From: Dendrobium chrysotoxum
Lineage: Eukaryota; Streptophyta; Magnoliopsida; Asparagales; Orchidaceae
Reading direction: 5' to 3'
NCBI GenBank assembly: GCA_019925795.1
Contig: CM034298.1
Coordinates: 21,753,556 to 21,817,555, forward strand
DNA: 64,000 nt
Shown here: positions 20,858-32,460 of the stretch, in pieces
How the letters are laid out: each line of letters begins with the position of its first letter
Position numbering within the stretch: position 1 is the stretch's first letter
Made by a program: the position numbers and the translations under genes
The notes under the pieces: generated by a model
Told to the model about the DNA's origin: nothing
Database searches by the model: none
What the model saw: only the letters and a program-made list of their open reading frames with translations

Positions 20858-21856
20858 CTAGAACGCCTTTTGTATCTGCTTCTTATCCTTTCTGAACTTT
20901 GGTTTCTCCTCACCCTTCTCCTTGCTTGGGTGAGCCTTGAGTGTAGGACAATCCGCCTTTATTTGTCCAGGCTTCCTACATTCAAAACAAACAGATTCAG
21001 ATGAACCTTTAATGTTTCTACTGGTCTTACCTTTGTTCCACTTTTGAAAATTCTTATTCTTCTTCCTTAGAAAGCTCTTGAATTGCCTTGTGATTAAGGC
21101 AACATCATCACTATCAGACCCGAAAGTGCTAGCATCTGAATCTTTGGCTTTTAGTGCCACTGTCTTCTCCTTCTTTCGTTCACCTACATCAAGTTGTCTT
21201 TGGTTCACCCCTTGCTCGTAAGCAATGAGTGATCCAAGTAAGCTGTCATTAGAGTAAGTATTTAAATCTTTAGATTCCATGATAGCAATAATCTTAGCAT
21301 CATAAGAAGCAGGAAAACATCTAAGAATTTTGTTCACTCTTTCGTAGTTAGTAAGTTCTCTACCTAAAGCATACAAAGAGGTAACAATCTAAGTGAACCT
21401 TGTGTACATTTCTGAAATAGTCTCACTAGGTTTCATGTAAAAAAGTTTGTAATCATGTAATAAGATGTTTAACCTAGACTATTTGACTTCAGTTGTACCT
21501 TCGTATGTTATATATAATCAATCCCAGATTTCTTTTCCCATTGTACAAGTAGAAACACGCATATAGTCTTCAGATTTTAAAGCACAAAAGAAACAGTTCA
21601 AACATTTTGCATTTAATTGTGCTAAGTCACGATCATCGAAAGTCCAATCTACAAATGGGAGTTCAGTTTTAATTCCATTAACAAGTCTATGTGGTGCTTC
21701 ATAATCATCCTTAACTAACATCCACATACGATAACCAATAGATTGCAAAAAAGTAGACATATGTATTTTCTAAAAATCAAAAGGAATATTGTCAAACAAC
21801 GGTGGTCTTGTAATAGAATAATCTTCAATAGTATTATGATTATTACATTTAGCCAT
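20858..21856 (-). pseudogene. Element 2 gag, first zinc knuckle
   Basis: The start is ATG at 21856-21854, 42 bases after the primer site. TAG at 21770-21772 replaces a Trp codon kept in element 4, and more stops occur between 21517 and 21377. The gag core pattern includes FLQSIGYRMW, DDRDLAQLNAKCLNCFFCAL, NKILRCFP and ESKDLNTYSNDSLLGSL. The knuckle, CFECRKPGQIKADC, has Gln where the zinc-binding His of CX2CX4HX4C is expected. Confidence 0.85.
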
Positions 21857-21897
21857 GGATCAAATTCAAAAGCTTTTAAACCTAAATTTTGAATCCT

Positions 21898-21909
21898 GCT
21901 CTGATACCA
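21898..21909 (-). other. Element 2 primer-binding site (tRNA-iMet)
   Basis: TGGTATCAGAGC on the sense strand, two bases after the LTR-terminal CA. This is the standard complement of plant initiator tRNA-Met. It fixes orientation and LTR boundary. Confidence 0.93.
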
Positions 21910-21911
21910 CT

Positions 21912-23567
21912 TGAAAGTTCGATAGGGAAGTTAAGCCCTAGTGAACTAGTCCCGAGGCTAACCAAGAGGAGGGGTGAATTGGTTATTTAAAAATTTCACG
22001 ATAACAATGAAAAATCTTTTCGATACTTAGCAGCGGAAACAATTAAACAAGAACGAAAAGATCAATCTCAGATATTCACCCACGCAGTTAACATCAAAAA
22101 GTAAAGTGCAGAACTGAATCAGAAAAGCAAGCCAGATTTTATAGTGGTTCGGTCAACTTGACCTACGTCCACTCCCTGGAGCCTCCCCTCCGGGTATTGC
22201 ACTAAACAAAAAGTGTCTCTCCTTTTGCTCCCAGATTAAGGCGGACAAGCCTGTACAAGACCTCCTTTTCACCACACGGTGGGGCAGAGAACCCGACCTC
22301 CTTTTACTTCCTCCTGAAGCAGGCAGAGAACCTTCAAACTCCTTTTGCTTCCACCTGAAGCGGGCAGAGAACCTCGGATCTTCTTGCAAATGATCCTCCC
22401 ACGACGAACACCAACTAGACGAAAGACGACGAGCGGAGAAGACGACTCTGATCTGTGCTTGGAGCTACCTTAGTGAATCTCTCACTAACTCCCCCTCACA
22501 AGATCTTCTCTCTCTCTCCCAAACTCTCTCTCTCTAGGGTTTCTCTGGAAAGGAAGGTGGCAAAAGATTTTTCTTGTTTCAAGAAAAAGTTCTTTTATAT
22601 GAGGGCTTAAAATTTGCCCTAAATCTCAACTGGTCGGCCAAGATCGTCCAGGATGATCGATAGATCGTCCTGTACGATTAGTTCAAAATCAGCTGTTTCA
22701 GCCTGGACGATCTGGCTCTTCTGGACGATCAGTAAAAAAAATTGTTCATATCATCCCGTACGATCCTGCGATCGTCCGGGATGATTAGTGCAAATCGAGG
22801 AATATCATCCAGAAGACAGTTCAGGTCATCTAGAGAAACTTGTGCTAGACGACCAAAAAATGACTTGATCGTCCAGGATGATACGGGTATCGTCCTGTAC
22901 GATTAGTTCAAAAAGTGCCCAAATCGTCCTAAACACAGTTCGGGACGTACAGCTGAAATGCACTAGATGATCATGATCGTCCGGGACGATCTTGCGATCG
23001 TACAGGACGATATGATCGTATCAATTAAATATTAATTGCTTTCCTTAATTAACAGACTAATTTAGACATGATTGTACTGAATCGTCCAGGACGATATACG
23101 TATCGTCCGGGACAATCAGACCAAATAACTTAAAATAAAAACTTGCCTAACTTGTTCTGGCGGCTGAGAATTTTTGATTTGAGCATATCATCCTGTACGA
23201 TCCAAAGATCATCCAGGACGATCTGCTTAATTAGACTCACTTAACTTGGTCGCCCTAATTAGGGTTTCTATTTTTACTGGATCGTTCAGGATGATATGAA
23301 TATCGTCCAGGATGATCTGAACAAAAAATGAACAGAAACTCTAATTCACTCAAGCTCTCCCCCTGAGTGTGTGTGTGCAAGGTTACTCAGCTCGGGGATC
23401 AGTTACATTACAATTGACTCAATAAAAAGAAAAATCATACATTTGACACACTTGGACCCGATCTTGAGTTGGCTTGATTTGCTCGTGTTCTTTTGTGCCT
23501 GAAACGGGTTAGCCAAGCAAAACACACTGGAAACATGTTTGTCATCATCAAAACCAGATTTACAACA
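21912..23567 (-). repeat. Element 2 5' LTR
   Basis: A 1656-bp LTR with sense-strand ends TGTTGTAAATC and CGAACTTTCA. Sense order is palindrome-rich U3 (23330-22640), TATA box at 22599-22592, a purine-rich stretch, leader minisatellite (about 22390-22270), a block conserved in all five copia LTRs here (about 22132-22210), and the U5 end beside the primer site. Confidence 0.93.
22592..22599 (-). promoter_or_regulatory. Putative TATA box of the element 2 5' LTR
   Basis: TATAAAAG on the minus strand. The equivalent site in the 3' LTR is 13321-13328 in context CTATAAAAGA. It lies between the palindrome-rich upstream part and the leader repeats, a sensible U3/R border. Element 4's LTR has CTATAAAT at about 59307-59314 in the same relative place. 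Confidence 0.6.
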
Positions 23568-24172
23568 ATAACAACAAACAATGGCATGCAAATAAACCCA
23601 CTAGCTTATCTAGAATTGATAATGTGAGACATGTTATGGGTGTGGCAGCTATCCTACAAATATATCCAAAGAGACTGTAACAAAAGCAATGGTGAATTCA
23701 TGAACAAAACATGGAAAATATACTACAACTATAACAACTTTATAGTTAACACGAACTTGCAAGAAAGCACATCAAACCTCTGCAAACAACGGAAGATGGT
23801 TATAATGAACATTATGGGGTGTTCACGAATGGAAAGTTAAAAGTCAGAACAAATGCAGCATACAATAGTCAATATTAATATATAATCAAGCATATTAAAT
23901 CCTGCAAGCAGTAGAAGGATTTGACATGCAATGAATACGATGACATTCATGCAATCAATATCAATCCACTAGCAAATGAATACAACAGTTACCTGTGAGT
24001 TACAATAGTCAACAAACAATGAGTATGATAAATCCTTCACATAAACACGACGTGTTGTCTATGATGAAAGGAAATAATCTTTTAATGTTGTAAATCATAA
24101 GAAGCAGCAGTGATAATGAATAAGTAATGAATGTAGTAGTCTCTCTATGTCTAATATCACCCAACTTGTTCA
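23568..24172. other. Unassigned DNA between element 2 and the solo LTR
   Basis: AT-rich, no credible ORF or recognisable repeat. It starts with ATAAC, the target copy for element 2, and ends with GTTCA, the target copy for the solo LTR. With 11535-12637 it is the best candidate for pre-insertion DNA. Confidence 0.6.
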
Positions 24173-25979
24173 TGAAAGTTTGTGAGGGTTGTTAAACCTT
24201 TATGAACTAGTCCGAGGCTAACTAAGAGAGGGGTGAATAGGTTATTTTAAGAAATTCTTTAACAAAATAAAAAATACTTGATGTAGAAGCAGATCATTTT
24301 CATAATAACAAAAATTAGAGACTTCAAACATAGAGAAAATTATAAAAAAATGTAGAAATTAAATGCAGAAAAGTAAATTGAAAAAACACATCAGAATTAT
24401 AGTGCGTTGGCCAACTTGACTTATTTCCACTCCCCGAAAACCTCCTTTCCAGGTATTGCACTAAAAGTAGAGTCTCTCCTTTTTTCCCCACAATAAGGCG
24501 GAGAAGCCCTTCTAAAATCTTTCCACCGACTCAGTGAGGCAGAGTACCTTGAATCCTTTTACTCCCTCTTGGAGTGGGCAGAGAATCTAGAGATCCTTTT
24601 ACTCCCTCCTAAATTAGGCAGAGAAACTTGGAATCCTTTTACTCCATCTAGGAGTAGGCAGAGAACCTTAGAATTCTTTTTTACCCTCTTGGTGAAGATA
24701 GAGAACTTGGATCTGATGCTGATGAAGGTCTCCCCGAGAGCCTCCATGGAACCAGGAAAATAGCTTAAAGAAGATGGTGGAAACCTTGCTTGGAGCAACC
24801 ATTATGAATCCCTCATAACTCCCCCCACATAAGGATCTTTCTTTCTCCCAAACTCTCTCTCTCTCTCTTCCTTCTCTAAGCTCTCTCTCAAATCAAATCC
24901 ACCACAAAAGATTGTCTAATAAGAGTATTAGAAATTTTTAAATAGTGGGCTTCAAAAAATCCTAAATTTTAAGCGATCCATCTTCTATTCATATAGTACG
25001 ATACATGTATCATACAATGTGATCAGTATAATTTAGAATCATCCAGCAAGTTCATACAGATGAACTGTTCAACCTTTAAGCATTTCGTACAGTATGATCA
25101 AAATATCATACGATACAAACTATAAAAATTTCATCTATCATTTGGCATGATACTTGGGATGACCAATTTTGTACACTATCGATCATCCAGCACTGTAGAT
25201 ATCATACAGTATGATCAACACAAATATCATGAATTTTGTTCGGTGCGATCCCTTGGATGACCAAAATCATACTCTATCAATTATACAGCACTTGGGATAT
25301 CATACCATATGATCAATATAAAAATCAAGGATTTCATTCAGTATGATCTCTAGGATGACCAAAGTCATACTCTATCAATCATACATTATGAGATAAATCA
25401 TATGGTACAATCAGTGATAATAATTATGCATGATTTGATTGTCTAATATTGAGGGATTAATTAAGAAAGATTTTAATTAAGGCGTATAGTACAAACCAAA
25501 TCGTATTAGATGATTAGCATATAATTAGTATCTTTTTTAACCTCTAACAGCTAGGGTTTTGACAGAGCATAATAGATTACACAGTACGATTTAAAATCAT
25601 ACAATATGAAACAAAGTTTTATAGTATGATGGTAAAATTATATAGTATGATTTTCTTGACAACAAAAAAATAACTCACTCAAAAATATTTTTTTTTCTCC
25701 CCTTATATGTGTGTAAGGTTACTCAGTAATGATATCCACCCAATTATATGATACGACTCAAGAAAGGAAAAAATATAGAATAAATTAAAAATACAAAATG
25801 TAACCCTAGTCTACCAAGTCTTGAGCTAATCAGAATTGCAAGTGAATGGTGGACTGAATTCCTTAAACATTAGTACAAACAACACAAAATAAAATATCAC
25901 AGAAATAGGAGAAAGTAGTAATATATACAATAATATTTGTTATAATCAAAATCACAGTACTTGAAAAAGATTTGCAATA
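24173..25979 (-). mobile_element. Solo LTR of a SIRE-type copia element
   Basis: TGAAAGTTTG at the left, GATTTGCAATA at the right, with identical 5-bp flanks GTTCA at 24168-24172 and 25980-25984. There is no internal sequence, so it is a product of LTR-LTR recombination. It contains a leader minisatellite with about five units (24530-24700), more than element 2 has, the conserved block at about 24390-24460, and decayed palindromes (24990-25640) in which most CpGs are gone. It is older than element 2. Confidence 0.9.
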
Positions 25980-26039
25980 GTTCAACATCAGCTGACTAGA
26001 AAATGAATACACTAATCTGCTCATGAGCGATGACATCGA

Positions 26040-27847
26040 TGAAAGTTCGTGAGGGATATTAAAACCTTATGAACTAGTCTCGAGGATAACTAAGAGGGGC
26101 GGGGTGAATTGGTAATTTTAAAAATTTGTGGCTAAAAATTATTTTCAAAATCTTTTCGAATGTTTTAAAATGATTTCAATTTTGCAATGATGTGCAGATA
26201 TTTAAAAAATAAACCAATAACCACAATCACATGATCATCAACAGAAAAATAAAGTGTTGAAAATAATAAAAAAAATTTACCAGATTTTATAGTGGTTCGG
26301 TCAACTTGACCTCCGTTCACTCTCGGAGCCTCCCCTCTGGGTATTGCCCTAACACTAAGTGACTCTCCTTCTGCTCCCATAGCAAGGCAAAGAAGTCTTT
26401 ATAAAACTCTTTTTCACTAACCCGGTGAGGCAGAGAACTAGGACTCCTTTTGCTTCCTCTTGAAGCAGGCAGAGAACCTTACCTCCTTTTGCTTCCTTCT
26501 GAAGCAGGCAGAGATCCTTGATCTTCTTGCAGACGATCCTTCCACAGAGACACAAAGGATAAGAGACAACAACTGGAGAAGATGACTCAGATCCTTGCTT
26601 AGAGCAACCTTTGTGAACACCTTACAAACTCCCCCTCATATGATCTTCTCTCTCTCTCCCAAGCTCTCTCTCTCTCCTTCTCAAAGCTCTGAAAGGCAAG
26701 GAAAGTGGTAAAAGATTTCAACAATAGAAGACAGGATATCTTAAGTATAAAGGCTTAAAAATTGCCCTAAATTTCAACTTGCCATCAAAGATCATCTAGG
26801 ATGATTGGTAGATTATCCCGTACAATCAGTATAAATCAGACCCTTTTGGCCTAGACGATTTGGTTCTTCTGGATGATTAGAAAATAAATTATATTCCTAT
26901 CATCTGAGATGATTCTGCGATCGTCTGGGATGATTAGTTTAATTCAAAAATATAGTTTAGCACACTGTTCGGGTCATCTAGAGAATTGGTGTTGGACGAT
27001 CTCAAAATGACTTGATCATCCTGAATAATACGTATATCATATTGTATGATTAGTTTAAAAAGACCAAAATTATCTGGCACACAGTTCGAGTTGTACAGGT
27101 AAACCATGCTAGATGATGTCAAAATGACCTGATCGTTTGGGATGATTTTGATATCATCACGATTAGTTCAAAATTGGGCATATCGTTCAGAGGATTGTTC
27201 GGGTCGTCCAGGTGAAATTCACTGGATGGTCAGGATTTTTAATTAATCGTCCAAGATGATCTTGTGATCGTCTATGATGATATAATCGAATCACTTACTT
27301 TCCATGATCACCGAACTAATTTAGGCATGATTGTAATGGATCATCCAGGATGATACACATATCATCCAGGACGATCAGATCAAAAAGTTAAAAATAAAAA
27401 CTTGCCTAACTTGATCTGGCAGCTGAGATTTTTTGATTTGAACATATCATCCTGTATGATGGGTGTATCATCCAAGATGATCTGCTTAATCAGACCGATT
27501 TAACATGGCTGCCCTAATTAGGATTTCTATTTTCAATGGATCATCTAGGACGATATGAATATCATCTAAGATGATTTAAGCAAAATTTGAATAAAAATGC
27601 TAACTCATTAAAACTCTCCCCTTGAGTGTGTGTGTGCAAGGTTACTTAGCTTGGAGATCCATTACATTGCACTTGACTCAAGAAAGGTGAAAAGGTACAT
27701 TGAACCTCAACCACACACAGACCGAATCGATCTTGAGCTAGCTTGAATTTCAACGGATCCTGTGGACCTGAAAGGTTAGGCAATCAAATGGAAATAGACA
27801 TGTTTGTTATCATCAAAAACATACTCCTTGAATCCAGATTTGCAACA
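26040..27847 (-). repeat. Element 3 3' LTR
   Basis: An 1808-bp LTR, TGAAAGTTCG to GATTTGCAACA. ATCGA (26035-26039) would be the left target copy. Its partner is lost. It has the conserved leader block at about 26280-26350, minisatellite units at 26400-26520 and palindromes at 26790-27570, most of whose CpGs are now TG/CA. Confidence 0.9.
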
Positions 27848-27861
27848 ATCTGCCCCTTTTT
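27848..27861 (-). other. Element 3 polypurine tract
   Basis: Sense strand AAAAAAAGGGGCAGAT directly abuts TGTTGCAAATC of the LTR (the run extends to about 27863). A PPT-like run recurs near 27999-28012. Confidence 0.75.
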
Positions 27862-28089
27862 TTATGATGACAAACATTCATTAATACTTTCAGATTCAGT
27901 AAATAAACATTAAACATTGATAAATCAAAACACTAAATATTTGAACATTGATAATTCAAAACACTGAACTGAATATTTACAATGACCTAGAACATAAACT
28001 ACTCTCCTTTTTAACATCTCAAAAAGGGAAAAACATCACATAGATACAGAAAAAGAAAAAAATAGTATAAAACCAACACAAGACATCAG

Positions 28090-29220
28090 CAAAGGCAAAC
28101 ATACTAGTAGAAAGGGGAATCTTGATCTGATGGAGGAGGTGGTGGCTAAAATAGGCTATGAAGGCTGGAAAACTGTTCGCCAAACCAGGCCATGTCCTTG
28201 TCGTGCTGCTACTGCGGCTGGGCTATATAGGTACTAAATCGATCGACATTCTCAGCATGCTGCTGCTCCTAGGCAACTATGTAGGAGTCAAAGTGTGCCT
28301 TTCACTTGTCAAACCTGTGCACCAGGTGATCAAGAGGTGATTTTATATGGAGAGGAGCAGGTGCAGCGAGTAAAGGAGAAGCTCCTTCCTCTTCTCCCTC
28401 AACATCCATGCTAGGCTCTGGATGAAGTAGTGTACTGTGAAGAACATGAAAGGAGTTGTTAGAGTAGAAAGAAGGATTAATATCAGATGGAACTTGATAT
28501 TACAGATTATACTTCATGTCAAGAGCATAGGCAATGATGTGTCCTAAGGCTAGATTTGGGCATCTCCTGTGGCCCAGATCCCTAATGCTAGTGAGATGGT
28601 TAATGTATCGAATGATTAGGCTAATTGCATTGAAGTCACGATGGGCCATGATGTAATAGGTAGTCATGGAAAGCAAGGGGGTAATGTGGATGTGGTCTTC
28701 AGCCTTTGGAATGATGGAGGAGCGAAGGATATGTTGGATTATCCTAGCATCCTTGACTAGGGAAGAGGCATTATCATGGTAAGGGGCACTGGTGTTCCTA
28801 AGAAAATAATTGGCGAAGCTCCAATTAAAATCAGGATCAAAGGACACAAGATAGAGTTTATCGCCAGTAATTGAAAGTTGGAGAATACTTTGAAAGTCTT
28901 AGGTTGTTAGTTCGACAAGGCAGCCATTAACATAGGAGCGGAGAGCAGAGTAAGAAGAATCGATGCGAAGATTCGTAAAGAACATGCAGAGAAGTTCAGA
29001 GCTAAAGGGAAAGGCAAGAGTCAGAATGAATGTGAGGGAAGTGTGGGCAAAAAGGTCAAGTATCAAATATGTGAGAATGCGGGGGTTGATGATTTTAGAT
29101 TGAGTGATCCCCACCTCAAGATAGAGTAGGAAGGCAACCTGATCAGCTGCTTCAGGAAAGCGGAGTTTGACACTCTCCTAGAAAGAACTAGCACCTGGAT
29201 GCCTAGATTGTTTGCCACCA
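28090..29220 (-). pseudogene. Env-position extra ORF of element 3, decayed
   Basis: Homologous along its length to 15655-14504. The start codon is ATA instead of ATG, and stops lie near 29181, at 28899-28901 (where element 2 has Gln) and at 28500-28502. Readable segments include MGITQSKIINPRILTYLILDLF and PNLALGHIIAYALDMKYNL. The stop at 28500-28502 is TAA in context CTG-TAA-TAT, the same codon position and neighbours as in element 2. The frame beyond it keeps the acidic, Pro-rich and coiled-coil character, with more stops. Confidence 0.7.
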
Positions 29221-31013
29221 ACTATGAGGAAAAAAATTGTATGGGTGTAGAAGGAAAGTGTGGTGAAAAAAATGGAGCGATTTGGCTATTTCAATAGAAA
29301 TCAGCCGGATCATCTAAGACGATCACAGGATCATCCAAGATGATAGGGGCAATAATGGCAACCAGCATGATTGATCAAAAAGGCAGTCAGATCGTCCAGG
29401 ATGATCCGATATCATCTAAGATGATTAGACACTAACAATCATCCCAAGGAGACAGGCTGGATGACTTTTGAGTAAATGTATCGTCTAGGACGATTAGGTG
29501 GATCATCTAGGATGATATGTAATAAATGAATCGATTGGGCCGAATTTGAATCATCCAGCTGCTGTCACGTAGATCATCTAAGATGATGAGGTGGATCGTC
29601 CAGGAAGATCACTAATAATTTGTACTGATCAGTCGTTGGATAAAGATGGGGATGATTTAATCATATCGTTTAGGATGAGGTATGGATCATCTAGGATGAT
29701 GTGACCAAAAATTTAAAAATGATGCAGGATGGTGAGGATTGATAAGGGATCCCAAAACACACAAAAAAAATCAAAAATCATAATAAAAAAGAAAAAATTG
29801 AAGATAGGAAAACATCAACAAAAACATAATTTTTTTTTTTTTGAATCAATCAGCTCTAGTAAATCAGAATTTTTCTTTGAGTTTCAATTTAAAATCCTAT
29901 AAGAAGAAAATTGATGACACTAAAATCTAGAAAAGTTAGAAAATTGATTTTCGTAACTCCTACCTTGGACACCTTATAGGTTCAAATTCTTTTCAAACAA
30001 AAGTCTAGTTCAGAAGAAAAAAAATAGATTCAAAAAGCGATCCTTTCAAGTCTTGTTCCAGAAAAATATCTGATAAAATAATATTGCAAATTAAGAAATC
30101 AAAAATCATGATTTTTAATCTCAAGTTTTTGAAAATAGTAAGTGGCGCATGGATTTTTCTAAGACATTTAAAGATCTGAAAGGGAAAAAAGCTTATTTCT
30201 CTCTGGCTCATTTTATCCCTCTTTTTTAATTTATTTGGCACACTTTATGCATCTTTTAATTTTTGATACACTTTGTAAATCTTTCTAATTGTTGGCATCA
30301 TTGTGCATCTTTTCATTTTTGGCCCATTTTGTACCTCTTTATTTTTTTGCAAGCTTACTTCTTTTCATAATCGTTAAACAATCTCAGTTGTGAAATTACC
30401 CTTCAGACATAAGAGAAGACAAAACTCACTCTCTACAATAAGGAGGAGTAATTCACAGAACAAAACTATACTATATATGATAAGTGCAATAACCTGATTA
30501 AGAAAATCATAACAAAAATTCAAAGCTTTGAAAACACTATTCATATAAACTAGATTACTGTAGGAAGATAAAATAGATCTCTATTTTAAAAATTAATTTT
30601 TTTAATTTTGAAAAAGATTTTTATCCAAAAATAATAATACACCATTAAAAGAGTTAGAGGAAGAGAAACAATCATCAATATTTCTTCCCATTAACACATT
30701 TAGAGTAGTCAATCACTGCTTACAAGCTTCCAAATAAAAATAAGGCAAAACTCTTTGTTAGAAATCCAGTTTATCAGTAGTAGTGAGCAGTGATCTGATT
30801 TTGAAAAGAATAAACTGTAAATAAATAAAAAGAAAAAAAAAACAAATGAAAATCAGCAAATGAAAATCAACTAGAAATAACCAAATGCGGTAAGCAAATC
30901 AAACAAACAAAAATCAGTAAAAAAAATTCTAAAATGAAACAGACAATCAAATCAAATAAAAAACTAAACGAAAAATGAGAAACAGAAAATTCAGAAATCA
31001 ACAATCATCAGAT
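29221..31013 (-). other. Element 3 spacer between pol and the 3' ORF
   Basis: Non-coding. It contains palindromes at about 29305-29700, mostly decayed to ATCATC/GATGAT, and a five-unit mini-hairpin array at 30205-30335 (starts 30205, 30237, 30265, 30294, 30321). The same order as element 2's spacer. Confidence 0.75.
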
Positions 31014-32460
31014 TCATGCATTTATGTCAATCACACCCAATCTGGTCCTTAAAATGCTGAATGAATCAAAGGCTAGTGGTTTAATATAAAAGTCAACCAG
31101 TTGATTTTCAGTTTCTACATGGTGTAGCTCAATGTCCCCTTTTATAACATGGTCCCTAATGAAGTGATGCCATATGCTAATGTTTTTGGTTCTTGAATGT
31201 TGAATATGATTCTTATAGATGTAGATGGTACTAGTGTTATCACATAGAACTAAAATTATACCAATAGGTAATTCTAGATCTAGAACTTGTTGCTTCAACT
31301 AAAGGACTTGGGCCACACAACTTCCTAAGGCAATGTACTCAGCTTTAGTAGTAGAAAGTGCTAAACAGTTTTATTTTCTACTGGACCAGGAGACTAAAGA
31401 CTATCTTATAAATTAGCAAGTTCCTGAAGTGTTTTTTCTATCCACCCTACACCCTGTAAAATCAAAATCAGAATATCTAATAATCTCAAAAGAAGTGTTG
31501 TACCTAGGATAACAGATTCCTAAGTTTTGGATCCCTAAGAGATATCTGAGGATTCTCTTAACTATAGTCAAGTGGGATTCCTTAGGATTAGCTTGAAACC
31601 TAGCACAAAGACAAACACTAAATATGATATCAGGTCGGTTAGCAGTCAGGTAAAGTAATGATCCAATTATTCCTCTGTACTTCTTTTGATCATCAGATTT
31701 TTCATTTGAATCCTTATCTAATTAAACAGTGGAGCTCATGGGAGTGTTTATTAACTTGGCTTTATCCATTTCATATTTCTTTAAAATGTCCTTAATGTAC
31801 TTTGATTGATTGATAAAAGTTCAACCATTCAATTGCCTTATGTTAAACCCCAAAAAGTAGGATAATTCTCCTATTATACTTATCTCAAACTCCTTTCTCA
31901 TTATTTTAAAAAAATCATCACATAACTTTTGATTAGAAGATCCAAACAGTATATCATCAACATAGATCTATACAATGAGTAAATCATCTCCTTCTTTTCT
32001 CAGAAAAAAGAAAGTGTCTACTCTCCACTTAACAAACTCTCTTTCTAATAGGAATGTGCTAAGCCTCTCATACCAAGCTCTGGGTACCTGTTTCAATCCT
32101 TATAGGGCTTTTTTTAATTTATAAACATGATTAAGATATTGAGAACTCTAAAAACCTGGGGGTTACTCTACAAAGATATCTTCATTTATTACCCCATTTA
32201 AAAAGGCACTCTTGACATCCATTTGAAAAAGCTTAAATCCCTTATAACAGGTAAAGGCTAGTAGTACCCTAATGGCTTCCAATCTAGATACAGGGGCAAA
32301 GGACTCCTCAAAATCAATCCCTTCTATTTGGTTGTACCCCTTAGCCACCAATCTTGCCTTATTCCTAACCACCACACTAGAATCATTCATTTTATTCTTA
32401 TAGACCCATTTGATTCTAACTACACTTTGATTTTTAGGTCTTTCTACTAACTCCTAAACA
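31014..32460 (-). pseudogene. Element 3 RT and RNase H
   Basis: The copia RT is recognisable: RNKARLVAKGYNQIEGIDF, QMDVKSAFLNGVI, AWYERLSTFLLE and an intact YVDD at 31953-31964. RNase H follows with DFDFTGCRVD, LCDNTSTIYIYKN and HHVETENQLVDFYIKPL, the last decayed from the ADIFTKPL seen in element 2. At least one stop immediately precedes YVDD and more interrupt the frame, including one at 32163. This is the reference that reveals the deletion in element 2. Confidence 0.85.

Larger units (their letters stand above)
12638..23567 (-). mobile_element. Complete SIRE-type Ty1/copia element (element 2)
   Basis: A 10.9-kb element transcribed on the minus strand. The order in sense direction is 5' LTR (23567-21912), tRNA-iMet primer site, gag with zinc knuckle, coiled-coil region with a second knuckle, protease, integrase, truncated RT, RNase H, 1.9 kb of non-coding DNA, an env-position ORF, polypurine tract and 3' LTR (14267-12638). 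Flanks are ACAAC (12633-12637) and ATAAC (23568-23572), a 5-bp target duplication with one mismatch. The long LTRs, two-knuckle gag and extra 3' ORF fit the SIRE/Maximus lineage. Deletions, frameshifts and stops make it non-autonomous. Confidence 0.88.
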
